Shown one piece after another: positions 23,115 through 34,946 of a stretch of 64,000 nt of DNA. Numbering within the stretch: position 1 is the stretch's first letter; every line of letters starts with the position of its first letter. Both the position numbers and the translations under genes were made by a program. The notes beneath the pieces are model-generated. The model was given only the letters and a program-made list of their open reading frames with translations. It was not told the origin of the DNA and made no database searches. The stretch is taken from NCBI GenBank assembly GCA_002794775.1, contig NBAY01000028.1, positions 372,001-436,000 on the forward strand, given 5' to 3'. This stretch comes from Porodaedalea pini (Eukaryota; Basidiomycota; Agaricomycetes; Hymenochaetales; Hymenochaetaceae).

Positions 23115-25356
23115 ATGGCGCAGGCGCAAAGCGTGCATATGGCCTCGCTGGTGCTGCCCGCGCCGCCCTCGTGGTACCCGGGCCACATGCGCCAGTTCGT
23201 GCGCAACTTGCCGGCATACCTCAGCCGCACGGACGTCGTGCTTGAGCTGCGCGACGCGCGCCTTCCGCTGACGAGCGTCAATGCGACATTCGAGGGTACG
23301 TGGGGTCGTTTGGTTTTTTTTTTTTTTCGTCTTTGCATCTTACATCCCCCCCCCCTCTTTTTTTTTCTGTTTCAATTCTTCCTTCATTTTGTTTCCCACT
23401 CTTCTGTTCTTTCTGGGTGTCGTTCTCAGAATCAGCGGGGATTTGTATATTATACGAACTGTGGTGGTGCCTTGTTACTTTGACGAAGGATCTGATCGCG
23501 TTAATTTTGTGGATTGGCGGCGCTCAGGGGCGGAGCTTTGTTGTTGATCATGTTGCCTTGATATCTGAGACTCCGCGCAGGTGCGTTGGCCAGCTGGTTA
23601 GCCAAGCTCATCCGCACGTTCTCCCCCCCCCCCCCCCCCCCCCCCTCGTTCTGAGTCATGCTCAGTATTATTTCATTTTATACTCATGTTTCACCCTGTC
23701 AATGCTATCTCCTACACCATTGCCTGACATTTTTTGTCCGCCTGTCTCCCAGATGTCCTCCAGAAATGGCGACACGAGCGTCAGAAGCTGGCACGCGCGT
23801 TCACCACATCCGGAAAGCAGCCGCTAAGCGGAGCCGCGCCTTCGCTCCGCGGCCACTCGTCGCTCGTTTGCGAGCGGATAGTCGTCATGAACAAGCGCGA
23901 CTTGGTTCCGGAGTGGGGAATCGAGGTGCGCGGGATGTTTTTTTTTCTCTCTTCGTATATTGCGTGCAATTATATTGACGATTCATTTTTTTTATCTTCA
24001 CCCCCTGGCGGCCACCCACGCCTTGTATCTAACAGCCATACCAAAAAGCAATGGCGTCTAGGTTCCCCGACCAGCGGACAATGTTTGCCTCGTGGAACCG
24101 GCCTCGGGACGTCAAGGGTCTGCACGAGACGGTCGTGAGTGCGTTCTTCTTATTTTTACTATCCTGTTATTCATTCTGGACCTGATATTGACTTTATCTG
24201 CATTTTACTGTGCTAGACATAGCGCGTGAGAACGCACATGTGTCCAACGAGCTGAACGTCCTCGTCGTTGGGATGCCAAATGTCGGCAAGTCAACACTGC
24301 TCAACGCCCTCCGGAACATGGGCATCCCCGGACGTACGTGTCACTTACCCTCAACCCAGCCCAACGTCCTTCCCCTCAATTGCCTTCTCGTCGAATTTCT
24401 AATAATTCAAAAAAATTTCTCATAGCAACGGCCAAAGCGCTGCGTACATCCGCGTTTCCCGGACTGACACGTGCGCTCTCAACACGTCTGAAGCTGTCGC
24501 AGGACCCGCTGGTGTATTCGTTCGACTCTCCGGGCGTGATGCTCCCTTTCCTCGGCAAGGGCGAGCTCGGTGCGGAGAGGGGATAAAGCTTGCTCTCATA
24601 GGTGTGATTTTAACGCCAATAAAGCATTGTCGGACTATCGATCTAATAAAGTTTCTTGCAGCCGGGATCAGGGCAGGTCTTTATGCCGACGAGACCTTAG
24701 CCGAGTACTTGCTTTATCGGCTCAATTTATTGAATCCTAAAGGTTCGCATACTTGAATTACTACCATACGAGATCTGTCCGTTCCTGACCCTTTTATTTT
24801 AATATTAGCCCCGGCATACCTATCTATACTTCCTCCGGGGACGCCCCCGACAGATGATGTCAACGTTTTTCTGGATTTCCTAGCTCGCCGACTATGTATG
24901 CTGAAGCGCGGGGGCGAACGCGATGTTGCGCGCGCCGCAACATGGTTTGTACGCTGGTGGCGTGAAGAGGGATGCGCTGTCTCAGCGAGCGCGCCATTTT
25001 TAGCTTCAGCAACCGGTCCTTCGGGGTCAGAGCAGCCACCGGAAGGCGTCGTTGCGTCTTCACTCCCACACGGGGGTATTGAGGCGCAGCGCGGGGGCTG
25101 GGGCTTTGACTTCCAGTGGGAGCTGAGCGACGCGGATATAGCCGGCGTGCGTGCGGGGGAGGATGCCGAGCGTCTCGTGCAGCGGAAGATGGAACTCGTG
25201 ATCGACGCGTTCGTCGAGCGCGCGGAGGCTGAGGAGAAGGACGGTGGGGACGTGTCGACCACGCAGCAGAAGAAGCGTGAGAAGGGGGAGCGGCAGGCAA
25301 AGAGAGAGAGACGGGTTCAGGAGATGCTCGCTAAGCGTAGGTCTGGGAAAAGCTGA
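23115..25356 (+). CDS. MTG1: Mitochondrial ribosome-assembly GTPase Mtg1 (apparent one-base frameshift)
   Basis: Circularly permuted GTPase of the YlqF/RbgA type, acting in assembly of the mitochondrial large ribosomal subunit. The motif order shows the permutation: PGHMRQFVRNLPAYLSRTDV and ELRDARLP first, then G4 (VVMNKRDLV), then G1 (VVGMPNVGKSTLLNALR), G2-like GLTRAL and G3 (DSPGVMLP). The C-terminus has AGIRAGLYADETLAEYLLYR and a Lys/Arg tail. Exons: 23115-23295, 23753-23925, 24036-24138, 24217-24333, 24426 onward, and further exons from about 24662. The conserved GIKLAL that should follow ERG is present but one base out of frame at the GGGG of 24579-24582. Either a G is missing (error or mutation), or a GTGCGG donor at 24570 removes this segment in frame. 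The first intron is 457 nt, far longer than the others. Confidence 0.88.
23623..23645. repeat. C23 homopolymer in MTG1 intron 1
   Basis: An uninterrupted run of 23 cytosines in the unusually long first intron of MTG1, which also has T-rich tracts. Such runs are prone to length change and to sequencing error. Confidence 0.7.
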
Positions 25357-25851
25357 TGCGGTTGGTTTTTCGCGCCGTGCCGGCTGTGGGAGGCAGAAGC
25401 GCTGGGGGCTGCGGAGTGCAAGAATGGGAGAGTCAGGTACTGGTGACGATGATGGACCTCGCGGCACCGAGACTGTGAATGTCATAATTGGGTTCATCTT
25501 GGAAGGTTCACTGCTTTCCGGGGTGACAAGGTCATTTGTATTGCCTGCCCGTAATAACAGGTGCATCTCTGGCACCTTTATGCTTTCGCCGCTGTAACCG
25601 CGGAAACTCTTGCGTCCATCTTGATGCCCGTCCAGCTTTCCTAAGTAATAAGGTTAGTGGGATGGTGTAATTCTTCGAAGGCACAGGTGTAGGTGTAAGA
25701 AAACAGCTGCATAAATATTCTGCTTGAAGACGTTGCGAATGCGATGAAGCTCGCTCAGCACATAGGCTTAGTCTATGTGAATGGCATTCTGTACTTACAT
25801 CTGAATAAAAATCAGCTGTTTCTATAAGGTTTTGCTTTCCCGTTTTACGCT
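25357..25851. other. Intergenic, no gene seen
   Basis: The 3' flank of MTG1 and the upstream flank of the tRNA gene. No open frame here resembles a protein family. Confidence 0.5.
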
Positions 25852-25923
25852 GGACTAATAGCTCAGTGGTAAAGCGTGGGATTGCAGATCCTAAGGTCGG
25901 GTGTTCGACCCACCCTTGGTCCT
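25852..25923 (+). tRNA. tRNA-Cys (anticodon GCA)
   Basis: A full cloverleaf can be drawn: acceptor GGACTAA pairs with TTGGTCC (one G-T), D-arm GCTC/AAGC around AGTGGTA with a weak closing pair, anticodon stem TGGGA/TCCTA enclosing TTGCAGA so the anticodon is GCA, a five-base variable loop, and T-arm GGGTG/CACCC enclosing TTCGACC. The gene is intronless and CCA is not encoded. The internal A and B box positions are occupied. A T-rich run near 25977 is a possible RNA polymerase III stop, with shorter T4 stretches nearer the gene. Confidence 0.93.
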
Positions 25924-27059
25924 CTAGCGATGTAATAAGTTTGTTTTGACTTTTCGACATGACTTCAGTTTAAATGCTTTTTTTTTTCTGACTTAAAATC
26001 ATTATATAGTTCTGACCTTCTATTCTTTATCTTGAAAGAAAATAAGCTTTTCTTTTATAAGTGTATACATGCAAGCCATCATTAATATTCCTACAGAGGA
26101 CATGAGGATGAGTATTTGGCGATTGGAATGACAAAGTTGATGATTTGTACTCATAGGTTTAACAAATTGAAAAATTCTCTCGTGTTCCGCACCTGGAAGG
26201 TACGCCTTGACTTCTTGTCTGCCTTGAAATTTCTTAGCTCGACCGATAGTCCGAATAGGTTGCAAGTGGCTGGAATTAAGGTTTTGTCAATATTTATCAT
26301 GGCGCGTGTACGCGTCTTGTCCGCGTGATGTGCGAGACGTGACGCGCTCTTTCGAGTTTCTGACACTAGTACTGATGGTTTTCTAGGCGGGAGTCGAGAA
26401 TCTCGAGACGCAACATGACACTGCATAAACCCATTCGACTTGCCAAGGGTCTGCATGCTTCCCCCGATCTCTGCCTTTCCAATGGTGGCATATGCATGGG
26501 TCTGAGTCGACTCTTGTCTCTATCTCTCAAATAGTGCACAGCCGGTAGATCTGCCACAGAAGAGTTGGACTGGCTATACAGATGCACCGTTTCAGTCACT
26601 AGTCTTGATCCACTTCAATTTTTTGCTAAGATTAGGGAGGAAAGAGCGTACGGATGGGAAATGACACGGCGCTCGCCGTTTTGAAGGAGTGGAAATTGCA
26701 AAATGCCAAATTCTAGTTGCCGGATATTAGAGCGGGGGTCATCGCCCACCGACCGCCTACAGTCAGGAATCCAGCACAAGAACCTGTACTTATAATGTTA
26801 GACGACGTGCGACGGCTTGTCATGAAGACGTGACAAGTATTTCCACGCCAGGGCTTCGCACAACTCCAGATATGCTGAATACTCCATAAGTCCCTTTTTA
26901 TATAACACAGAAGTCTGAAGTACAATGTTATGAAATCCACAGGGGAGGAAAAGAGATTTTGATGGAGAATTTAAAATTTAAAAAAAGCTTAATCTGGTAT
27001 GCACATTGTGCCGGTTAAATGTGCGCCGAAGACAGACGCAAGATATTTTTATGCTGGGA
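25924..27059. other. Intergenic, no gene seen
   Basis: About 1.1 kb, moderately AT-rich, between the tRNA gene and the end of the membrane-protein gene. Short open frames are present on both strands but none shows family motifs or a convincing exon chain. Confidence 0.45.
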
Positions 27060-27668
27060 TTACTGCGTTTTTCGAACAGCGGCGGTGAGCGCAACGGTCG
27101 CTTGCCACCAGAAGACGAATCCAAGACCAATAATGCCGTGTAGTGTACCCCATAAGATTTCTGGTGTCATCTTGAAGCTGCGAGAGGAAATGGTACCGTC
27201 AAATTGATGCCATGCACAGAAAGGGTTCATAGCGGATACGCACGACTCAAATAGAGCGCCAAAGGTATGTGGGATAAAGCGAGGAGTCTGGAAGAGGATG
27301 GTAGAGGCGATGCAGTGGTACACCGTGAGACCGATAGCGACAGCGCGCTTGCCCGGAAGAAACTCTGTCGAAACTTAGTTACATCAGACAAATGAGTGGT
27401 ATGGAGGGACGTACCAGGAAGAGAAAAGCACAATATTGCCGCAATACAAGAAGCAAAAGAAAGTGCAGCGTAAAGTTTGAGGACGACGATCGAGGTGTTA
27501 TTGAGATCGAGGAAGGGGAGGTTTGCAGGAGACCAGATGCCCTGTATGGCCACGGGGATCTCAAGAGCGATGTGTAGTAGAAAAATCGCAGAACTATATT
27601 AAACGTTAGTACTATTAAGTGCAGAGAGCGGCGAATATTTACAGCGGGCTTTGCGGGAGCTGCGACAT
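27060..27668 (-). CDS. Small four-helix membrane protein, conserved-looking
   Basis: Family not named by me. Four exons on the minus strand (27643-27668, 27415-27593, 27244-27364, 27060-27177) give 147 residues starting MSQLPQSPLSAIFLLH. There are about four hydrophobic segments: IFLLHIALEIPVAIQGIW, KLYAALSFASCIAAILCF, a central one around AIGLTVYHCIASTILFQ, and LHGIIGLGFVFWWQATVAL. Between them are motif-like FLPGKRA, PRFIPHTFGALFES and FKMTPEILWGTLHG, typical of a conserved fungal family. The last intron (27178-27243, donor GTGCGT) is 66 nt and stop-free, so an unspliced message would add 22 residues. It is divergent from the Gin4-type kinase with 220 bp between starts and a CACGTG at 27736-27741. 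Confidence 0.75.
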
Positions 27669-27735
27669 GATGAACGTTCGTGAGTAAATGACAAGTACGC
27701 CATATGCATGCCAGGGACGTACAGCGATGAACGGT

Positions 27736-27741
27736 CACGTG
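27736..27741. promoter_or_regulatory. CACGTG in bidirectional promoter
   Basis: TCACGTG lies in the 220 bp between the membrane protein and kinase start codons, the same arrangement as at H2A/ATP10. A direct repeat of ACAGTACTCT follows near 27830-27850. Regulatory function is inferred from position. Confidence 0.4.
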
Positions 27742-27887
27742 CTCGCGAGGGCAAATCCGAACGCGGATGTGCCCGCCACTTGGACTACTCCCTGCTTTGG
27801 ACGTCCATCATCTTCTCCACCACACCCACAGTACTCTACAGTACTCTACAGCGATACCCTCATTAATTAACGACATTCACGAACATC

Positions 27888-30800
27888 ATGCCAAACTCGC
27901 ACGAGCCGCCGAAGGCAAACCCTGTGCAGTACAAGGCTCCTCTCGGCACCCGCTGGGAGAAGGAAAAGGCCAACATTCCGCGCGGCGCCTTCGACCTCCT
28001 CACGGATCCGCATCAGATTGGTCCGTGGGTTTTAGGTGAATGTGTCGGAAAGGGCGCAAGCGGTCGCGTCAAGGTGGCCCGCCACTGTGAGACCGGTCAG
28101 ATGGCTGCTGTCAAGATTCTGCCACTCGAAAACGTTCTTTCCTCCCGCCACTCCCTTCACACCCGTGCAACCAAAGCAGAGAAGCACCGCAATGGAATCG
28201 ACAAGGAAATCATCATGATGAAGCTAATGGATCATCCCAACGTCGTCCGCATTTTTGACGTCTTTGAGGGTGAGCGGGACCTCTTCCTTGTCCTTGAGTA
28301 TGTCGACGGCGGAGAACTCTTTGACTACCTCGTCAACCATGGCCGAATGGAGCCGCATAAGGCGTTGTGCTACTTCAAGCAAATAATCTTTGGACTTGCC
28401 TATGCACACGCTTTTGCCGTCATTCACCGTGATCTCAAGCCAGAGAACATTCTCATCGCATCTCTCAACCCTCCTCATGTCAAAATAGCCGACTGGGGCA
28501 TGGCGGCTTTCGCTCCGCCGGAGCATCGTCTAGAGACCAGCTGTGGCAGCCCGCATTATGCTAGTCCCGAAATTGTGCGAGGCGAGCGTTATTCTGGCAC
28601 TGCTACGGACATCTGGAGCTGCGGTGTTATTCTTTTCGCTCTTTTGACTGGCCGCCTCCCTTTCGATGACAAAAGTATTCGAGCACTTTTACTAAAAGTC
28701 AAGAGCGGAAAGTTTGAAATCCCAAGCTACGTCTTTCCTGAAGCTGCCGACTTGATCCGTCGTATGCTCGTTGTGGATGTTGCGAAGCGTATCGTTATGT
28801 CTGATATCCTCGCTCATCCATTTCTGTCCCATTCAACCTCTGGTATAATCTGCGTCTCTCCGCCATCTATCTCAGAGCTTGATAGGCCTCTGCGCTCCAA
28901 GGCGCTTGTTAAGCAAGATCTTCTTAGCTCGCTCCTGCTTATTTGCGTCGGTGCTACGTATGATGAAATAGTTGCTGAGCTACTCAGTCCGCCCGGCCAA
29001 GGCTCGCTCATCAAGGCTCTATACTTTTTGCTCGCCAAGCATCGAGAACGCACCCTTGAGGAGTATGGCATGCAGAGTTTGTTTTTCAATGATGGGCAGA
29101 ACATAAAGCACTACGCAGCGCCACCAATGAAGGATGCACCCAAAACGTCATCAGACATGATCGTTGATATCGCGAGCACGGTGCCTGCAGGGCATCCGTC
29201 TCATCCCTTGCAGATCCAGGCAAGTCGCCTTGCACCCAAGGCTCCGCCGCGTCTGTTTGCCTACAGTCCCGCGTACGAGCCTAAGTCACCAACAATATCC
29301 CCTCCGAACTCTCGTCTGCGGCCGGCATCTCCCAGTGGTCCTCGTACTCCACGCTCATCACAGGTTCCCAGAGCGCGTCGTGCATCATCTCCTGCAGCTC
29401 CGCGCGACCCCTGTACTGATGCGGATGTGAATACCGCGAAGAACTTGAAGGCAGAGACGGATGGCGAGGACATTCATATGGCTACGCCCGACGCCTCGTC
29501 TGATAAGACTACTTCCCGTAGACCGGCGCGTCCACGCACGCAGACAGTTGACGGGCTTCCATACAGCCAGCAGCGGTACGACCCGGCGGCGGCGACATCC
29601 GCGCCGGGTACTCTATGCGATGTCCTTTACCCGGGCTCGCCTCGCGTGCAAGCCCAGGCCCCGACGCTCCCGCCGCTAGATGTCACCGTCGGGGACGACA
29701 CAGCGGCTGCATCTGGCGTTCTGGGTGTCATGCCATGGCTTGCGAAACCGGAGGTGGAGGACCCTGCATTAAGGCGTACACTCGACGACGTCGAACGAAG
29801 CCTGGGGGTGCTGATGAAGGAGCAGCAGAAGCAGGGACAAGGGAACGTCGGTTTGGGACTCGGTGCTCCAGTCAATGGCGGAGGCACTGTGTCTGCAACA
29901 GGCGCGAGTTCGAGTATGGCCGTTGATGAGGAGCATGGGCCCGTCTCGGGTCCGATGAAACTACGACTCGGGAATGACAACGCCCGCTCGCCAGCATTGG
30001 ATTTCCGATACAGCTTGCCGAACAAGAAAACAACCAGCCTCGTCCAGCGTGTGGAGGGTGGTGAGCATGACAAAGAGAACGCGAGCCGCGAATCATCGAC
30101 CGCGTCGGGACTCGCATCCTCACGCGGCTCAGCGAAGGAGGCCTCGCGGGACAAACATGCTGATAGCACCGAGGAGGACGATAGCTATACAAAGATTGAG
30201 AAGACGGAAGTCGAGTCCGAGGTTGCTGCGGCAGGAGTACGAATGGCCGCACACAAGCGTACACGGTCGCGTCGCGCTACGTCGCAACGCAGCTCGAATC
30301 ACAGTCAAGGCACGAACAGGCGGCATACGTACACTATCTCAGAGCCTACGAACCATGGAGCACTTTTGTCAACGCCTTCTATGGCCGTAGGCGAGGTAAA
30401 GGGCTGGTTTGCAAACTTGTTCAACTGGAAGGCGCAGCAGTACGTCCTGCACTCGGTCGACAATTGTCTTGCGACACGCGACGAGGCAACTCGTGTGCTC
30501 GAAGTACTGGGATGTCATGTCGTGCTTGAGGATGCGCAGGGCTGGGGTGTGCTCAGATGCAAAATGGATGAGACGTTTGGTGAGTTTCTTGCTCTAGCCT
30601 CCCAAACCTGAGCACATGAGACTCACCCATATTGCATTTTTTCCCCTTAGACATGTCTACTGGCCTAGTGACTATGAAGTCTGTCCGTTTCCGCGCCGAG
30701 TTCAGCCCTATCCTTGGGTACACGAACGCTGGCACCCTGCACCCACACAGCGTATCTTCGACTAATGCAAATGCGACGACCAACTCGAACGCTGCCTCCG

Positions 30801-31042
30801 ACTCAGGTAATGCAAGCTCACATGCAAATATACCTCCTGCTTTACAAAAGCGGCTCTCAGCAAAGAATGCAGCACCGTTTGCATCGACGCTCGTGCTCGT
30901 CCAGGAGAAGGGGGCGCTATCGACTTTCAGACACGTCCATTCGCGCCTGCGATCGGAGTGGCGCGGGCGAGACGCGCTCCGGAGCCCCGAGCTCAACGGT
31001 GCGGCGACGCCCATGGTTGGTGCGACGCCGCGCTTACGGTAG
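27888..31042 (+). CDS. Gin4/Hsl1-type (Nim1 family) protein kinase
   Basis: Ser/Thr kinase of the CAMK/Nim1 group, which in fungi links septin assembly and cell shape to mitotic entry. Exons 27888-30579 and 30651-31042 give 1,027 residues. The catalytic domain lies at about residues 45-310: glycine loop GECVGKGASGRVKVA, the VAIK-type Lys in MAAVKIL, HRDLKPENIL, IADWGMA in place of DFG (DWG is typical of this group), SCGSPHYASPEIV, and ATDIWSCGVILFALLTGRLPF. A long low-complexity regulatory region follows (Pro/Ser/Thr-rich, RSRRATSQRSS). The C-terminal VLVQEKGALSTFRHVHSRL resembles the KA1-like membrane-binding end of Gin4 kinases. Whether it is the Gin4 or the Hsl1 orthologue cannot be decided by eye. 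Confidence 0.88.
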
Positions 31043-32128
31043 ACTATTCTATTTCACGTTTGGATATCAATGCACTGCGCAACGAATGGCCTGGTATCGT
31101 CGGACTCTTTATCTCCTTTCTGGTTTTCTCTTTTCTCAAGTCGATAGAGAACTTGGATCGGCGGTATACACGATGCGATATGACATGACACGACATTTCA
31201 TGATTGATACGACCTACAGCACATAATGTACATTAGTTAGATATTTCACTATTCCTATTTTTTTCCCTCCTACTTCCTATAAACTATACATTCACGGAGG
31301 TTACAATAATATGATACATGACATCTTGAAGATGCCTGAAGTGATTGGAATTTGGAGGCATGCCCCTTTACACACATCAGAAAGTCGCCCTCCTTTTATG
31401 CTAAACAAGCTTAAGGTCAAAGTGGACCCACATCGCTCAATATGGAATCTCAGATGCACTTCAGATGTATAAAGAGTACAGAATATGAAAAAAAAATATT
31501 AATGGTACAACAGTCGCAATCAAACAACCTCCATCCTGTGCTGAGGAGTAGGAGCGTGGATAGGTGAATGGTAGAACAGAATGTCCTTTGAGAAGATGTG
31601 AGGCGAGAAGTGGCAGGAAAAGAGGTTGGGGAACAGAGACGGAAGCGAGAAGCGGGAACGGAGAATGGAAAAAAAAAAACAGGCAAGGCAAGGCAAGGCA
31701 AGAAGGTAGAGGAGGTTCAAGCTTGAAACACAGGAGTCCGGATGAGGACGAGGACGAGGAACGGGTGTGGATGTGAATGTGGCAGGAGATTATCTACAGA
31801 AATATTGATCGCAGGATTAAACAAGTACGGACAAAAGGGGGGAAAAAAAAGGAGGATTTTGTGTGCGAACGTCGGATGATAACCATAGGAATAGGATAGT
31901 AATGTGCATATGATGCGGGAGACGAGTCGAGTCGAACTAGATCATGGGAAACAAACCTCTGCTTCTCAACGAGCTCGGAGAGGCGTAGGATACATTCGTG
32001 CATCATAAGGCGTCACCTCGAAGATTGTCGATGAAGGCCGATTCGTCACAGAGCAATACAGAGAAATAAAATGCGAGGAGATCCGAACGAGGACGGGGAA
32101 CTAGGACGAGAAAAAAAAGAAGAGGCAC
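31043..32128. other. Intergenic between convergent genes
   Basis: About 1.1 kb of 3' flanks. It holds a (GGCAA) pentanucleotide repeat, four units near 31681-31702, and GAGGAC repeats near 31743. No coding sequence is supported. Confidence 0.5.
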
Positions 32129-34946
32129 TCAAGCCCCGCGCTCCAAATCGCGCTCCCTAGTCGTTGCACCCGCCGCCCGTCCAGACAGATGTCTCAAGAA
32201 TCCGGGCCGCGCAAGGCTCGCGAACGCCCCGCGCGTATCCGCCCCGCCATCCCCGACATTCGCAGCACTAGAGTCAGGCGCAGCACTTGGTGCAGGCGTC
32301 GCGGCGTTCGCCAGCGGGTGCGCTGCCTCGGGCGGCTGCTCGCCAACTGGCGACGGTGAGGAATCGGCCTCGAGCGAAGAGGCGAGCGACACGCGCTTCG
32401 CGTCTGCCGTCCCGTCACTTGCGCTATGCCCGAGCCCTGAGCCCTTCGAGGGCGGTGGAGCGGTTGTGATGCGCAACAGACTCGTGTATGCTAAGATAAT
32501 TTTAAAAAAGCAAAAATAAGAAAAAATGAGGATCAGAGTAAGGAAAGAAATCGAGAGGCTTACGTTGTCGACAGACAGGGCAGAACCAACCCTTCGCCTT
32601 TCTCTTCCTGCGCGTCGCCGGCGTTGGCGTCGGCGCTACAACAGGTGCAGGAGTAGGCGCCTCTCCTCGGGCTCCCGCAACGCCCTCACCATCCGTCTCC
32701 GCACCCGGCGCCGACCCAGCAGGAGCAGGCACCTCCGCCTCGGGCTGTACGACCGTGCCGCCCGCGCCGAACTCGACCATGTTGACCGCACACTCGCGGC
32801 ACGCAACGAGATGACGGCACGGCAGGAGCACGACTTCGCGCGCGGCGCTCAGACAGAGCAAGCACTCCGCGGGGCTGTCCTCCGTTTCCGCTGCCGCTGT
32901 GCCGTTGAGGATCTGCGGCTGCGGGGGCGTGGGTGGGTATGTGTGGGATTCGGAGGGTGCGGGCACAGGGGAGGAGGGTGTAATAGTGTGTGCAGCCTCG
33001 GAGGCAGAGGCGTGAGCTGTGAGGCCGTAGATCTCGTGCAGCTGGAAGGAGTGTGCGCCAATACGCGCCTCGCGTTTCACGACGCGGACCACCCAAGGAC
33101 GGGTATCCTCCTTCTCCTTGCCCTCCTCGTCTTTTGCGTCCTGTCCCTGGCTCTGTCCCTGTTGCTCGCCGCTGACATCCGCGTCTCCGCTCGCACTCGG
33201 CACGTCGTCGTGTGCAGCAGCTGTCGAAGCAGGAGGGACCTGCCTCACAACATGCAAGTACGTCACCTGCTCGTTCCGCACTTTAAGTGGGCGTCCATCC
33301 GCATCGCGCGCTGCAAGGCGGATCGCAACCCTTACGCCCTCCTCATCCGCCTCTTTCTTCCTCCTCGCTCGCTCGGCATCGCCGCCCGCAAAGAAGGTCG
33401 CCAGTGCGCTCTGCGACTGCGCAGAGAGCGAGAGCTGGTGGTGCGGGTGCGGGGAGGCCTCAGCGTCGACGACGGCGAGGGCGGGGCCTGCGGGGACGGC
33501 CGGCGCTGGCGTGTGCTGAGTGGCGGAAGCGGAAGCCTGTGTGTGCGAGCTGCCTTTCTTGCGGAAGAACGTGAGCAGCTTCTTGTGGTGCTCGGGCGCC
33601 TGCGCGCTATCTGCAGCATTAGCAGCGAAGCCTTCGGCATTGGTGCTCGAAGCGTCCGCGGATGCGGCCGCTGCGGCGAGCTGAGCGCGATGTGCGTGTG
33701 CCGCAGCCTCGAGCCGTGCGAGCTCGAGCACTGCACCCTCACCGAGCGTGAGCTTGCGCCCGAAGCCACCGGGGAGCGTCGTTTCAAAAAGGAGCAGGCG
33801 TTCATTATCCTTGCCGTCCGCAGACACAGACACATTGACAGTGGATTTGTTTCTTTGCGGTTGGTCGTCTGACTCGCCGAGGTGCGCGGGGACGCCAACA
33901 ACGTGCAATGAGATCGTGCACTGCGGGGCATCACAGTCGAATTCGAACTCAAGGCCGTGTTGCTGGTGATGCTTCCCTTGAGCATCTACGGTTTCTTCGA
34001 GGTTTGAGGAGGAGGCGGATTCAGATTCGGGTGTGAGCACGGCGAGCGGGGAGAGACGGATGGAAGGGCGCTTGAGGTTCACTAGTGCTTGAAGGGTCGT
34101 TGTTGGTTCGGATGACTGTAATCATTTGAAACGTAAAAATGATCAGATAAACCGCTCGAAGACCCGAACAGAGACAAGAGTAGGGCATTATGGGAAGAAG
34201 AACAAAGGATAAAGTCTCAGAATAAAGGAAAATAATCTGAAGTGGAGACTAACCTCCTTGCTCCGGCGCACCCACTCCTTCACGACATCCGGCGTCAGTT
34301 CATCGTCTTCCTCGTCGTCTTTCTCATTCATTTCCTTTTCATTGCTAAACGCCTTCTCATCGAGCGCGGCATCGGCAGCGCACCACTCCGGGGCAGTGCC
34401 CACAACGCCGATACTCGGCCCAAACAGCGTATCCTTATTCTCCTTGCTGGAGGCATTCGGCGAGCCAAGGTCGCCCATATTGATCACGACGTCGCCTGCG
34501 TTCGCGTCGGTACCTATGGCGAGTAGTGAATGTTATAATTAGCAGGCCAATTGTGAGGCGGTTCAAAAGGGACCAGTGTGATCAGATGAGACCTCAGGAG
34601 TTTGAAAGTGACTGGGAGATGCCTGGAAGGTGGCAAAAAGAGGGAGCGAAACGTACCATTATGCAGGGCGGCTGCGTTGCGGCTTGTGCGGGTGTCGACA
34701 CGGGCGACAAATGGAGGGGCCTGTATCCGACGCATGCGGTTCCACGATGCGTACTGGTTGTTGTCTGCGTTGTCATGGTCGAATCACAACATGCACAGCA
34801 AACAGCATCGTTGGCATCGCCGGCGATGCCAACGACAAGCGAGTTTAGAATATCCAACAATTCAGTGGATTCAATGAGTCAGAACGAGGAAGGCAGAGGT
34901 CACGGCTGAGCAACGACTCACACCAGGAGTTGAATATGCTCGGCAT
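32129..34946 (-). CDS. RING-type E3 ubiquitin ligase, MGRN1/RNF157-like
   Basis: Predicted E3 ligase. Minus-strand exons start at 34946 (MPSIFNSWYNNQYASWN, first exon 34922-34946), then an exon ending RTSRNAAALHNG near 34660, then VVINMGDLGSPN to WVRRSKE (ending about 34256), then a long exon from about 34120 to 32563, and a last exon 32496-32129. The N-terminal half has the MGRN-type substrate-binding fold (FEFDCDAPQCTISLHVVGVP, LLFETTLPGGFGRKLTLG, VTYLHVVRQV, VKREARIGAHSFQLHEIYGL). The RING has CLLC, LPCRHLVACRECA and then, after an insert of about 70 Pro/Ala/Glu-rich residues, WFCPVCRQPYTSLLRI. The closing CPVCRQPY is formed across the last intron. A Ser/Ala-rich tail ends the protein. Confidence 0.87.
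34808..34835. repeat. 28-bp perfect palindrome in intron 1 of the RING gene
   Basis: Two 14-base halves, TCGTTGGCATCGCC and GGCGATGCCAACGA, are exact reverse complements with no spacer. The feature lies in the first intron of the RING ligase gene and could form a cruciform in DNA or a hairpin in the pre-mRNA. Confidence 0.85.

Noticed and set aside
32526..33872. 448-codon open frame on the plus strand
   Set aside because: It lies antisense to the long exon of the RING ligase, is Arg-rich and shows no family motif; GC-rich codon use keeps the opposite strand open.
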